A program made the translations under genes and the position numbers. From Streptomyces albipurpureus (GTDB taxonomy: Bacteria > Actinomycetota > Actinomycetes > Streptomycetales > Streptomycetaceae): DNA of 64,000 nucleotides. The stretch spans positions 103,232 to 167,231 of the forward strand of contig NZ_JAMQAW010000026.1 of the NCBI RefSeq assembly GCF_023701525.1. The letters run 5' to 3'. Positions 16,454 through 24,891 of the stretch are shown here, piece by piece (position 1 is the stretch's first letter; every line of letters starts with the position of its first letter). The notes under the pieces were generated by a model. The model was given only the letters and a program-made list of their open reading frames with translations, was not told where the DNA came from and did not search any database.

Positions 16454-17164
16454 CTATAGCGGGGGCAGTGCGGGCAACCCGGCGCCGGCGGTGTTGGTGT
16501 GTACGGTCAGTTCCGCGAGCTCAGCACCGGCGCGACGACCGGCGAGCCAGCCCAGCAGTACGGGGGAGGGCCCGCCGACGGTCACCGGTTCACCCGCCGT
16601 GCCACCCGTGGACCACTCGCTGCCGTCATCGGCCGAGACGACTCGGACCGGCGGGATGTCGGGGTGGCCGGAAAAGCGCTCGGTGAGGAAGGCGATCTCC
16701 CGTGCGGTGAACTCCGCGGGCAGCTTCTCCAGCTCGTAGCCGATGTCCAGGTCGACATGGTGGAGCTCGACCTCGACGAGCCGGCGGAACGGCACCCGGG
16801 AAGCCGAGTCGGTGACCCCGTTGCGTAGGGCGACCCTGCGGTTCCAGTCCGCCGGGAGGGCGCCCACGGCCCGGACGCGGGCAGCGCTGTCCCGGAGGTC
16901 CGCGAGCTGGTCGGCGAGGGGCCGGGGGGCGTCCCGCGCGATGTCCCGGTCCCTGGCTTCGGCGCTTTCGTACATCGGACGGCCTTCGAGAACATTTACC
17001 AGCGCGTCGGCGTTACGGGAGAGGTGGGCGAGCACATGGCCCCGACTCCAGCCGGGAAGCCGTGACGGTTCGAGCAGGTGTGCGTTGTTCAGTGAGCTGA
17101 CCTCACTGAGCAGTCGCTCGGTGGCATCGTGCAGGGCGGCCAGGTCACGCAAGGGGTCGATCAT
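16454..17164 (-). CDS. Maleylpyruvate isomerase-like (MDMPI/DinB-fold) mycothiol-dependent protein
   Basis: A 236-aa DinB-fold protein. ATG 17164 gives the family N terminus (MIDPLRDLAALHDATERLL); the longer frame adds 78 residues that read through the uvrA control region. The signature PGWSRGHVLAHLSRNADAL near residue 40-58 holds one metal-binding His, and VEVELHHVDLDIGY (around 155) holds the others, giving the His triad of the family. C-terminal sequence WSTGGTAGEPVTVGGPSPVLLGWLAGR is typical of the MDMPI C-terminal domain. The enzyme class uses mycothiol for cis-trans isomerisation or dechlorination; the substrate here is unknown. Confidence 0.87.
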   Translation of the reverse strand: MIDPLRDLAALHDATERLLSEVSSLNNAHLLEPSRLPGWSRGHVLAHLSRNADALVNVLEGRPMYESAEARDRDIARDAPRPLADQLADLRDSAARVRAVGALPADWNRRVALRNGVTDSASRVPFRRLVEVELHHVDLDIGYELEKLPAEFTAREIAFLTERFSGHPDIPPVRVVSADDGSEWSTGGTAGEPVTVGGPSPVLLGWLAGRRAGAELAELTVHTNTAGAGLPALPPL

Positions 17165-17298
17165 GGGATCGACGATAGTCCCACCACTCGATCGGGTGAA
17201 GGTGACTTTCGGCGGCCGTAAATCGAATGTACGTGCTATAGCCTGAGGCAAGGCATCCTTGGTTGTCAGGCTTCCCTCTCTCCGGCGGTTCGCCGCGT

Positions 17299-17320
17299 TA
17301 GTCGGCGGTCCGCTTACCCT
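17299..17320 (+). promoter_or_regulatory. Possible uvrA promoter, weak RecA-NDp likeness
   Basis: TAGTCGGCG (17299-17307), seven bases, TACCCT (17315-17320). The left box matches seven of nine positions of TTGTCRGTG, but the spacer is one short of eight. It would leave a leader of about 105 bases before the GTG. Much less convincing than the uvrB and uvrC sites. Confidence 0.3.
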
Positions 17321-17430
17321 GGAAGGCTGGAGTGATCCGGCTCCGGGGGCAGCCACCCTCACTTCCCTTGTCCTCCCGCGATCCTCAGGACCTCCCAAGA
17401 TCGATCCAACTAGAAAGGTGCGGACCCGGC

Positions 17431-20400
17431 GTGGCCGACCGTCTCATCGTCCGTGGCGCTCGCGAGCACAATCTCAAGAACGTCTCGCTTGACCTCCCCC
17501 GCGACTCCCTCATCGTGTTCACGGGGCTATCCGGGTCGGGCAAGTCCTCGCTTGCCTTCGACACGATCTTCGCCGAGGGCCAGCGCCGCTATGTGGAGTC
17601 CCTGTCGTCGTACGCCCGCCAGTTCCTGGGGCAGATGGACAAGCCCGACGTCGACTTCATCGAGGGCCTCTCTCCGGCCGTCTCCATCGATCAGAAGTCG
17701 ACCTCCCGCAACCCCCGCTCCACGGTGGGCACGATCACCGAGGTCTACGACTACCTTCGGCTGCTCTTCGCGCGGATCGGCAAGCCGCACTGTCCCGAGT
17801 GCGGTCGACCGATCTCGCGCCAGTCGCCGCAGGCCATCGTCGACCGGGTGCTGGAGCTGCCCGAAGGCAGCCGCTTCCAGGTGCTCTCCCCGCTGGTGCG
17901 CGAGCGCAAGGGGGAGTTCGTCGACCTCTTCGCCGATCTCCAGACCAAGGGATACAGCCGCGCTCGCGTTGATGGGCAGACCATCCAGCTCGCCGAGCCG
18001 CCGACGCTGAAGAAGCAGGAGAAGCACACCATCGAGGTGGTCATCGACCGTCTCACCGTCAAGGACAGCGCCAAGCGGCGGCTGACCGACTCCGTGGAGA
18101 CCGCTCTCGGGCTCGCCGGCGGCATGGTGGTGCTCGACTTCGTCGATCTTCCCGAGGACGACCCCGAGCGTGAGCGGATGTACTCGGAGCACCTCTACTG
18201 CTCCTACGACGACCTCTCGTTCGAGGAGCTGGAGCCCCGCTCCTTCTCCTTCAACTCTCCCTTCGGCGCCTGCCCCGACTGCACCGGTATCGGCACCCGT
18301 ATGGAGGTCGACCCCGAGCTGATCATCCCCGACGAGGAGAAGTCCCTCGATGAGGGGGCGATCCACCCCTGGTCCCACGGCCACACCAAGGAGTATTTCG
18401 GCCGGCTGATCGGTGGGCTCTCCCAGGCACTCGGATTCTCCACCGACATGCCTTGGCGCGGGCTGCCCCAGCGCGCCAAGAAGGCCCTGCTGCACGGGCA
18501 CAAGACCCAGGTCGAGGTCCGCTACCGCAATCGGTACGGGCGGGAGCGGGCCTACACCACACCCGCGTTCGAAGGCGCCGTCCAGTTTGTGCGCAGGCGG
18601 CACCAGGAGGCCGAGAGCGACTCCAGCAGGGAGCGCTTCGAGGGCTATATGCGGGAGGTGCCCTGCCCGACCTGCCAGGGCACCCGACTGAAGCCGATCG
18701 TCCTCGCGGTCACGGTGATGGAGAAGTCGATCGCCGATGTCGCCGCGATGTCGATCAGCGACTGTGCCGACTTCCTCGGCCGACTGAAGCTGAACGCCCG
18801 CGACAAGAAGATCGCTGAGCGGGTGCTCAAGGAGGTCAATGAGCGACTGCGCTTCCTGGTCGACGTCGGACTGGACTACCTCTCGCTGAACCGGGCCGCC
18901 GGCACCCTCTCAGGTGGTGAGGCCCAGCGCATCCGGCTGGCCACCCAGATCGGCTCGGGACTCGTCGGGGTGCTCTATGTGCTCGACGAGCCCTCCATCG
19001 GTCTGCACCAGCGGGACAACCATCGGCTGATCGAGACCCTGGTCCGCCTCCGTGACATGGGCAACACCCTGATCGTCGTCGAGCACGACGAGGACACCAT
19101 CAAGGTGGCCGACTGGGTCGTCGACATCGGCCCGGGCGCCGGTGAGCACGGCGGCAAGGTGGTGCACTCCGGGCCGCTCAAGGGCCTGCTGGCCAACAAG
19201 GAGTCGATGACCGGGCAGTACCTCTCGGGGAAGCGATCCATCCCCACCCCCGAGATCCGTAGACCCTCGGACCCCACCCGCCAGCTCACCGTGCACGGCG
19301 CGCGGGAGAACAACCTCCAGGACATCGACGTCTCGTTCCCGCTCGGTGTGCTCACCGCGGTCACCGGAGTCTCCGGGTCCGGTAAGTCGACGCTGGTCAA
19401 CGACATCCTCTATACCCATTTGGCACGCGAGCTCAACGGCGCGAAGTCGGTGCCCGGCCGGCACACCCGGGTCGACGGCGATGATCTGGTCGACAAGGTC
19501 GTCCATGTGGACCAGTCGCCCATCGGCCGTACGCCCCGCTCCAACCCGGCGACCTACACCGGTGTCTTCGACCATGTCCGAAGGCTCTTCGCGGAGACGA
19601 TGGAAGCCAAGGTCCGCGGGTATCTCCCCGGCCGGTTCTCCTTCAACGTCAAGGGCGGCCGCTGCGAGAACTGCTCCGGTGACGGCACGATCAAGATCGA
19701 GATGAACTTCCTGCCGGATGTCTATGTGCCGTGCGAGGTCTGCCACGGTGCTCGCTACAACCGGGAGACCCTGGAAGTCCACTACAAGGGCAAGTCCATC
19801 GCCGAGGTTCTGGACATGCCCATCGAGGAGGCCTTGAGCTTCTTCGAGGCCGTGCCGACCATCGCTCGTCATCTGAAGACGCTGAACGAGGTGGGTCTTG
19901 GCTATGTCCGGCTTGGACAGTCCGCCCCGACGCTCTCCGGCGGCGAGGCCCAGCGGGTCAAGCTGGCCTCGGAGCTTCAGAAGCGTTCCACGGGCAGCAC
20001 CGTCTATGTGCTGGACGAGCCCACGACCGGACTGCACTTCGAGGACATCAGCAAGCTGATCACCGTGCTCTCCGGCCTTGTCGACAAGGGCAACACGGTC
20101 ATCGTCATCGAGCACAACCTCGATGTGATCAAGACCGCCGACTGGGTCCTGGACATGGGCCCCGAGGGTGGCAACGGAGGCGGCCTGGTGGTCGCGGAAG
20201 GGACCCCAGAGGAGGTGGCCGGAGTTTCGACCAGCCACACCGGGAAGTTCCTGCGCGACATCCTGGACGCCGAGAAGGTCAGCGACGCGCTACCGCAGAT
20301 CCGATCCGGCGGGCGAAAGCCGGCTGCCAAGTCCACCCCCAGGAAGACACCCGTCAAGGCCGTGGCCACCAAGGCGACCATTGCCAAGAAGGCTGTTGCC

Positions 20401-20475
20401 AAGAAGACGGTGGCCAAGGCAACCACCACCCGGGCAGCCGCACAGAAGACGACTGCCCGCGCCCGCAAGGCCTGA
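17431..20475 (+). CDS. uvrA: UvrABC system protein A (excinuclease ATPase subunit)
   Basis: Damage-recognition ATPase dimer of nucleotide excision repair, 1014 aa. Start GTG 17431 (AAAGGTG upstream) gives the standard VADRLIVRGAREHNLKNV beginning. Walker A is GLSGSGKS at about 32-39 and GVSGSGKS at about 646-653. The first zinc module uses CPEC (about 121) with CPDC (about 280), the second CENC (about 745) with CEVC (about 767). Two ABC signatures read LSGGEAQR. The last ~55 residues form a Lys/Ala/Thr-rich tail (KAVATKATIAKKAVAKK and similar) beyond the conserved UvrA end, resembling histone H1-like tails. A perfect 16-bp hairpin terminator follows. Confidence 0.98.
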   Translation: MADRLIVRGAREHNLKNVSLDLPRDSLIVFTGLSGSGKSSLAFDTIFAEGQRRYVESLSSYARQFLGQMDKPDVDFIEGLSPAVSIDQKSTSRNPRSTVGTITEVYDYLRLLFARIGKPHCPECGRPISRQSPQAIVDRVLELPEGSRFQVLSPLVRERKGEFVDLFADLQTKGYSRARVDGQTIQLAEPPTLKKQEKHTIEVVIDRLTVKDSAKRRLTDSVETALGLAGGMVVLDFVDLPEDDPERERMYSEHLYCSYDDLSFEELEPRSFSFNSPFGACPDCTGIGTRMEVDPELIIPDEEKSLDEGAIHPWSHGHTKEYFGRLIGGLSQALGFSTDMPWRGLPQRAKKALLHGHKTQVEVRYRNRYGRERAYTTPAFEGAVQFVRRRHQEAESDSSRERFEGYMREVPCPTCQGTRLKPIVLAVTVMEKSIADVAAMSISDCADFLGRLKLNARDKKIAERVLKEVNERLRFLVDVGLDYLSLNRAAGTLSGGEAQRIRLATQIGSGLVGVLYVLDEPSIGLHQRDNHRLIETLVRLRDMGNTLIVVEHDEDTIKVADWVVDIGPGAGEHGGKVVHSGPLKGLLANKESMTGQYLSGKRSIPTPEIRRPSDPTRQLTVHGARENNLQDIDVSFPLGVLTAVTGVSGSGKSTLVNDILYTHLARELNGAKSVPGRHTRVDGDDLVDKVVHVDQSPIGRTPRSNPATYTGVFDHVRRLFAETMEAKVRGYLPGRFSFNVKGGRCENCSGDGTIKIEMNFLPDVYVPCEVCHGARYNRETLEVHYKGKSIAEVLDMPIEEALSFFEAVPTIARHLKTLNEVGLGYVRLGQSAPTLSGGEAQRVKLASELQKRSTGSTVYVLDEPTTGLHFEDISKLITVLSGLVDKGNTVIVIEHNLDVIKTADWVLDMGPEGGNGGGLVVAEGTPEEVAGVSTSHTGKFLRDILDAEKVSDALPQIRSGGRKPAAKSTPRKTPVKAVATKATIAKKAVAKKTVAKATTTRAAAQKTTARARKA

Positions 20476-20494
20476 CCGGCATCCCACCAGGCCT

Positions 20495-20540
20495 GAGCCG
20501 GCCCTACCGGCGGATTCACCTCCACCGGTAGGGCCGGCTC
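20495..20540 (+). terminator. Strong hairpin terminator after uvrA
   Basis: GAGCCGGCCCTACCGG (20495-20510) is perfectly complementary to CCGGTAGGGCCGGCTC (20525-20540), with a 14-base loop. It starts 19 bases after the uvrA stop. Confidence 0.9.
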
Positions 20541-20688
20541 TCCACTCCCTCGCGCCCCAGCACGGGCCTGCCCGCACCTTCGCCCTTCGCCAGCCCCCTT
20601 CCCCAGTGGCTACCCCATAGCCACGCACCCGCCCCGGTCTCCCACCCAAGAACAAGATCCCCGGGGCCAGGGTGACCGGGCTCGGGCA

Positions 20689-21265
20689 CGGGCCGCACGG
20701 CTGCCCCCGTTCCTGGCTTTCATGGCTTCCTCGGCTCTTGGCGACGGTTGCCTCTGGGCAGGCCCCGGGTTGGGGCGTGGGGCCGCACGGTTGTCCTCAT
20801 TCCCCGATTCCCCGACTCTCGCAGACGGGCCCCTTGGGGTGGGGCGGCCCGGCTTGGACATGAGCCGCGCAGTCGTTCCTTTCCCGGCATCAGGCGCCAG
20901 GACCCTCGGGCGAGGTGGCGCCGGGCTTGTGCGTCGGCGCGCGGCGGCAGTCCCCTGGTTCCTCCACAGGGCGGGGGCCTGGTGGCAGGGGATGCGAGTC
21001 TCGGCGTGGGGCGCGCGCAGGGGGTGTCCCCTGGTTCGTCCACAGGACAGGTACCTGGGTGCCAAGGGAGGCGAGCATCGGCTGTCGGCGCGCAGAGGCT
21101 GTCCTCTGGTTCCTCCGAGGGGCAGCTGCCCAGGTGGGGAGGGGATGCGAGTCTCGGCGTGGGCACGCGCAGGGGCTGTCCCCTGGTTCCTCCACAGGAC
21201 AGGACCCTGAGGGCAGGGGATGCAGGTGTCGGATGGGGGCGCGCAGGGGGTGTCCCCGGAAGCGA
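20689..21265. repeat. Degenerate ~75-bp minisatellite array, no gene
   Basis: The clearest copies are marked by TCCCCTGGTTC-type words at 20951, 21027, 21102 (TCCTCTGG), 21179 and 21253, a spacing of 74-77 bases. Each unit also contains CCACAGG, GGGGATGCGAGTCTCGGCG and GCGCGCAGGGG. Older, more diverged units seem to reach back to about 20689 (GGGCCGCACGG, repeated near 20780). Because the unit is near 75 bases, all frames stay open and give repetitive reading frames on both strands. None has a good ribosome-binding site or normal composition, so I call no protein here. Confidence 0.75.
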
Positions 21266-21443
21266 TCGACGGCAAGACCCGCATGCCGGATCAAAGTGGC
21301 TTCGGGCCGTCGACGCTGAGGAGTCACCCCCGATAGCACCCCCCAACCCCCACCAAGACAAGCTCCTAGCCCGGACACCCCAAGGCCCCCGCACCAACAG
21401 CCCCCAGCAAAAAGAAAGCCCCCGCTAGGCCCCACCCCAGCCC

Positions 21444-21897
21444 GTCCGGCGTTTGAGGGCGGAACCCTTCACCCCAGGTGGGGATATCTGCCGTGGGTTC
21501 GGTGAGCCGGGGTGCTCAAGGCTTTCGGGGCAGGCAGCCTCTGCCGGAACGAGCGCCTCGCCTGGGGCCGACTTCAGCCGGTCCGGCGTTTGAGGGCGGA
21601 ACCCTTCACCTCAGGTGGGGATATCTGCCGTGGGTTCGGTGAGCCGGGGTGCTCAAGGCTTTCGGGGCAGGCAGCCTCTGCCGGAACGAGCGTCTCGCCT
21701 GGGGCCGACTTCAGCCGGTCCGGCGTTTGAGGGCGGAACCCTTTACCTCAGGTGGGGATATCTGCCGTGGGTTCGGTGAGCCCGGGTGCTCAAGGCTTCC
21801 GGGCACAGGCAGCCTCTGCCGGAACGAGCGCCTCGCCTGGGGCCGACTTCAGCCGGTCCGGCGTTTGAGGACGGAACCCTCCACCCCAGGTGAGCAC
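21444..21897. repeat. 137-bp direct tandem repeats, 3.3 copies
   Basis: Units begin with GTCCGGCGTTTGAGG at 21444, 21581, 21718 and 21856 (periods 137, 137, 138); the fourth is cut short at about 21897. The first three are almost identical, so the duplication is recent. Each includes GGTGGGGATATCTGCC and GCCTCTGCCGGAACGAGCG. The GTCCGGCGTTTGAGG core resembles a short word I know to be scattered between Streptomyces genes. The period is not a multiple of three, so reading frames here are not coding. Confidence 0.9.
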
Positions 21898-21919
21898 AGC
21901 AAAGACGGCGGCCGCCCAG

Positions 21920-22019
21920 CCCAAGGCCCGAGCACAGGCCCCCCAGGGGACCCCAGTGCAAGGCCCAAGGCCCAAGGCCCGAGCACAGGCCCCCCGCCCA
22001 GGGGACCCCCAGTGCAAGA
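21920..22019. repeat. 51-bp tandem duplication
   Basis: CCCAAGGCCCGAGCACAGG starts at 21920 and again at 21971. Both copies continue through a run of C, AGGGGACCCC and CAGTGCAAG with a few extra bases in the second. It lies between the 137-bp array and the 3' end of the PfkB gene. Confidence 0.8.
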
Positions 22020-22034
22020 GCCCAACCCAAAAAA

Positions 22035-22988
22035 CTACCCCAACTCCCTCCCATAGGGCGGCTCCGCTCCCGTGCGGGAGCAAGTCACCGCCGCCGCCCG
22101 AGCGGCATAGTCCAGGACCCCACGCCAGTCGTCCGCTCCGAGCCTCCCCAGTGCCTCAGGTGCCAGCGCACCACGCGCGGCCAGAGCGTGGAGCAGAGCC
22201 GCGTTCACCGTGTCGCCGGCTCCGATGGTGTCCACGACGTCGACCGGAACGGCCGGCACCGAGACCTCCACTCCCTCCCGGGTCCGCACGCTCAAACCCG
22301 CCGCGCCCCGGGTCAGCACCACGGCCAGCGGCCCCTGGGGCACACCTCCCAACCAGCGGGCATCGTCCTCCGACAGCTTCAGCACCGACACCTGGGGCAG
22401 CCATCCGGCGAATCGTCTGCGATAGGCGTCCGGGTCGGGGATCAGGCCGGGCCGCACATTGGGGTCGAGCAGGGTGAGGAGCCCGCGCCCTGCCTCCCGC
22501 CGCAGTAGTGCCTCATAGGCGCTCGCCCCTGGCTCCAGGACCAGTGAGCAGGTACCGAAGGCCACCGCGCGCACCCCGTCGGGCAGCGGTGGAGGCAGCT
22601 CGAAGAGACGGTCGGCGGTGCCTTCGGCGTAGAAGCCGTATCCCGCCGAACCATCCGCCCCGAGCGTGGCCACGGCGAGTGTCGTGGGCTCGGGGCCGCG
22701 TACGACCAGGGAGGTGTCCACACCGGCAGCGCGTACTCCGGCGAGTAGCGCATCCCCGAAGCGATCCGTCGAGATCCGGGAGCAGAAGATCGCCCGTGCC
22801 CCAAGACGGCCGAGTGCCACGGCGGTGTTGTAGGGCCCGCCGCCGAGACGGGGCAGCAGCGTCGGCAACCCCCCGCCCCCGGGCGGGGGGCTCTCACCCC
22901 CAGGCGGGCGCCCTTCGCCCCCCGGCTGCGGGACCAGGTCGATCAGGGACTCTCCGGCGACGACGATCACCGACCGAACGTAACCCAT
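22035..22988 (-). CDS. PfkB-family carbohydrate kinase
   Basis: A 317-aa ribokinase-like sugar kinase: AGESLIDLVP at the N terminus, GGGPYNTAVALGRLGA (PfkB motif 1), and DTIGAGDTVNAALL near residue 245 (motif 2, with catalytic Asp and anion hole). It most resembles fructokinases, but the sugar cannot be read from sequence. A Gly/Pro-rich insert (PPGGESPPPGGGG) sits between the first strand and motif 1 where relatives have a few residues, encoded by G/C-run DNA. The start is uncertain: ATG 22988, or a GTG six codons on at SVIVVAGE. The gene is divergent from the Rieske gene and its 3' end abuts repeat arrays. Confidence 0.87.
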   Translation of the reverse strand: MGYVRSVIVVAGESLIDLVPQPGGEGRPPGGESPPPGGGGLPTLLPRLGGGPYNTAVALGRLGARAIFCSRISTDRFGDALLAGVRAAGVDTSLVVRGPEPTTLAVATLGADGSAGYGFYAEGTADRLFELPPPLPDGVRAVAFGTCSLVLEPGASAYEALLRREAGRGLLTLLDPNVRPGLIPDPDAYRRRFAGWLPQVSVLKLSEDDARWLGGVPQGPLAVVLTRGAAGLSVRTREGVEVSVPAVPVDVVDTIGAGDTVNAALLHALAARGALAPEALGRLGADDWRGVLDYAARAAAVTCSRTGAEPPYGRELG

Positions 22989-23140
22989 GGCTCAGTGGCC
23001 GCGGAGGGAGCCCGCTCAACGGTCGACACCTCGCCGTCGGTATTGTCGGCTCTGTCGCTACGGCCGGATCGCCGACCCGGTCCACCGCGAGACACCCGCC
23101 CCATGCGCCATGCCCCCATGCTTTGACCAGTGGAGTTCTC

Positions 23141-23572
23141 ATGCCCGGCCACTCCCCAGCCGCCCGCCGCACCGTGCTGAAAGGCGCTGCCCTCGCAGGG
23201 GCCGCCGGTCTGGGGGCCGCCGCCTGTTCCACCGAGTCGAAGCTCGGGCATGCGAAGGACCCCGTGCCGACCGAGGCCGTGGATCTGGGCGCGGCTGACG
23301 CGGTCCCCGTCGGCGGGGCGAAGCTCTACCGTGAGCAGCGTCTCCTGGTGAGCTGTCCGGCGGAGGGGCAGTACAAGGCGTTCAGCGCCCAGTGCACCCA
23401 CGCGGGATGTGTGCTCGACAAGATCGTGGCCAACGAGGGCAACTGTCCGTGCCATGGCAGCCGGTTCGATGTCACCACCGGCAAGGCACTTCAGGGGCCG
23501 GCCACCGTGCCGCTCCCCGAGGTCCAGATCAAGGCCGAGAACGGCAATCTCATCGCCGGCCCCGACGCCTGA
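23141..23572 (+). CDS. Secreted Rieske (2Fe-2S) protein, Tat-type signal
   Basis: A 143-aa Rieske protein. ATG 23141 is preceded by GTGGAG. The N terminus has twin Arg (AARRTVLKGA), a hydrophobic Ala/Gly core and a Cys at 29 after GLGAAA, so it is probably Tat-exported as a folded Fe-S protein and may be lipid-anchored, although the lipobox is weak. Rieske ligands are complete: C85-x-H87 and C102-x-x-H105, with C90 and C104 in disulfide positions (CTHAGC, CPCHGS). It is a stand-alone protein, not part of a cytochrome bc complex here, so an electron-transfer partner must be elsewhere. Confidence 0.92.
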   Translation: MPGHSPAARRTVLKGAALAGAAGLGAAACSTESKLGHAKDPVPTEAVDLGAADAVPVGGAKLYREQRLLVSCPAEGQYKAFSAQCTHAGCVLDKIVANEGNCPCHGSRFDVTTGKALQGPATVPLPEVQIKAENGNLIAGPDA

Positions 23573-23703
23573 TCACCGGGACGGGCGGGAGCGCACCCCG
23601 TGCCCCCGCGAACGGGTGCCCCTCGGCGCGCTGCGCGCGAAGAGCCTCGCCCCTGGGCCTGGGGTGAGGGATGCCGATCCGACCACGGAGACTCGGCGGA
23701 GAC

Positions 23704-24636
23704 TCAGTCCCAATCCCAGTCGATCCCCAGTATCCCCGGCCGTACCCCCTGCTCCACCAGATGGACCGTACGGTGTCGACCGCTGAGTGTGAGATCCGTT
23801 CGCGCCCCTCGTGGCGCACCCGTGGTGGCCTGGGCGAATCGACGGCAGCGCACCGGTAGGGCGCCGTCGTCGAAGGCCAGCTGGAGCACATACTGCCCGC
23901 CCGCGTAGGTGAAACCCCGTACGTACTCGCCGCTCGCGCCACCCGTACCGTCCTCGAAGCCGTAGCTGAAGAGATAGGTGTCGCTCGCACGTAGCCGGGC
24001 GTCGAAGAGCAGTTCGGCGATGACCACCCCGGTCTCCGCTTCCCAGCGGACCCGTCCCATACGGCAGTTCTCCAGCGCGCTCACCCGCACCCGCGCCGGA
24101 TCACAACCCGGGTCCCCGTGGTGAATGGCGAGATAGCGGTCAATGCCGTCGCGGTGCGCCCGTACGACATGTTGGGATTCACGGGCCACGAGTTCCCGGT
24201 GGGCACCGATCCGTACCCGTTCGTGGTGGCCGACCGTATGGAGTCCGCCGTCGGTGGGCGCTTCCAGATCGGCCAGCAGCCGTTCGACGGTGTCAGAGAC
24301 CTCCAGGAGCGAGCGGTAGGAGCGGGCCGCGGGGCGCTCGACATCGGAGCGGCCGCTGTTCTCGCCGACGTCAAGCAGCCGGATCAGGGAGCTCCCTGGC
24401 AGTTCGAGTATCTCCTCCAAGGCCCGAACTGCCCTGAGGGACTCGGGTCGTTGGGGTCGCCGTGCCCCCTGCTGCCAGTAGCTGAGGCTGGTCACGCCGA
24501 CTTTGACGCCGCGGTGCGCTAGATGGTGCTGGACGCGGTGCAGCGGCAGGCCGCGCACCGCGAGTGCGGCCCGTAGCGCGAGGTGGAACGGGCCGGTGTG
24601 TAGCACCTGAGCCAGATCGGCCTCGGTATGACCCAT
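23704..24636 (-). CDS. Helix-turn-helix regulator with large C-terminal domain
   Basis: A 310-aa protein starting at ATG 24636 (GGAGG five bases upstream). The N-terminal ~90 residues look like an XRE-type HTH: LRAALAVRGLPLHRVQHHLAHRGVKV, then SLSYWQQGARRPQRPESLRAVRALEEIL with the spacing of such domains. The C-terminal ~200 residues are mostly beta-type (RVRVSALENCRMGRVRWEAETGVV, GEYVRGFTYAGGQYVLQLAFDDG) and I do not recognise them. The gene is divergent from the secreted protease gene (255 bases between), which it may control. Its ligand or signal is unknown. Confidence 0.75.
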   Translation of the reverse strand: MGHTEADLAQVLHTGPFHLALRAALAVRGLPLHRVQHHLAHRGVKVGVTSLSYWQQGARRPQRPESLRAVRALEEILELPGSSLIRLLDVGENSGRSDVERPAARSYRSLLEVSDTVERLLADLEAPTDGGLHTVGHHERVRIGAHRELVARESQHVVRAHRDGIDRYLAIHHGDPGCDPARVRVSALENCRMGRVRWEAETGVVIAELLFDARLRASDTYLFSYGFEDGTGGASGEYVRGFTYAGGQYVLQLAFDDGALPVRCRRFAQATTGAPRGARTDLTLSGRHRTVHLVEQGVRPGILGIDWDWD

Positions 24637-24891
24637 GTGCGCCTCCTGGCATGTGCGTGTTGTGTGCACGGAGACCAGTGAACGTTCACGACCGGAGTGC
24701 GTCCGGTGGGCGGACGATCACCGCTGTCCTGGTGGGGCGGGATGGACGCATTCACACCCCGGCCGTTGTGTTCACAGCTCCATGTCCACCGCATTGAAGC
24801 GTGTTGACCTGCTCGCGACAAGGATTGATGCTCAAACAGCAGCGTCCGGACGCGCTCCTCCACCCCTCACCATCCCTCAGGGAGGACCGCG

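Noticed and set aside
17165..17430. Possible LexA (SOS) box upstream of uvrA, CGAATGTACGTGC
   Set aside because: It lacks the GAAC...GTTC arms; only partial resemblance.
18910..20238. 442-aa minus-strand frame within uvrA
   Set aside because: Antisense shadow of a certain gene.
20720..21397. Long open frames on both strands (e.g. 225 aa minus, 226 aa plus) across the spacer after uvrA
   Set aside because: They are repetitive because the DNA is a ~75-bp tandem array; overlapping frames are all open, there is no good ribosome-binding site, and composition is unlike neighbouring proteins.
21512..22056. Two frames starting MLKAFGAGSLCRNERLAWGR
   Set aside because: They are copies of the same stretch of the 137-bp repeat read in shifted frames; 137 is not a multiple of three, so no protein repeat is being maintained.
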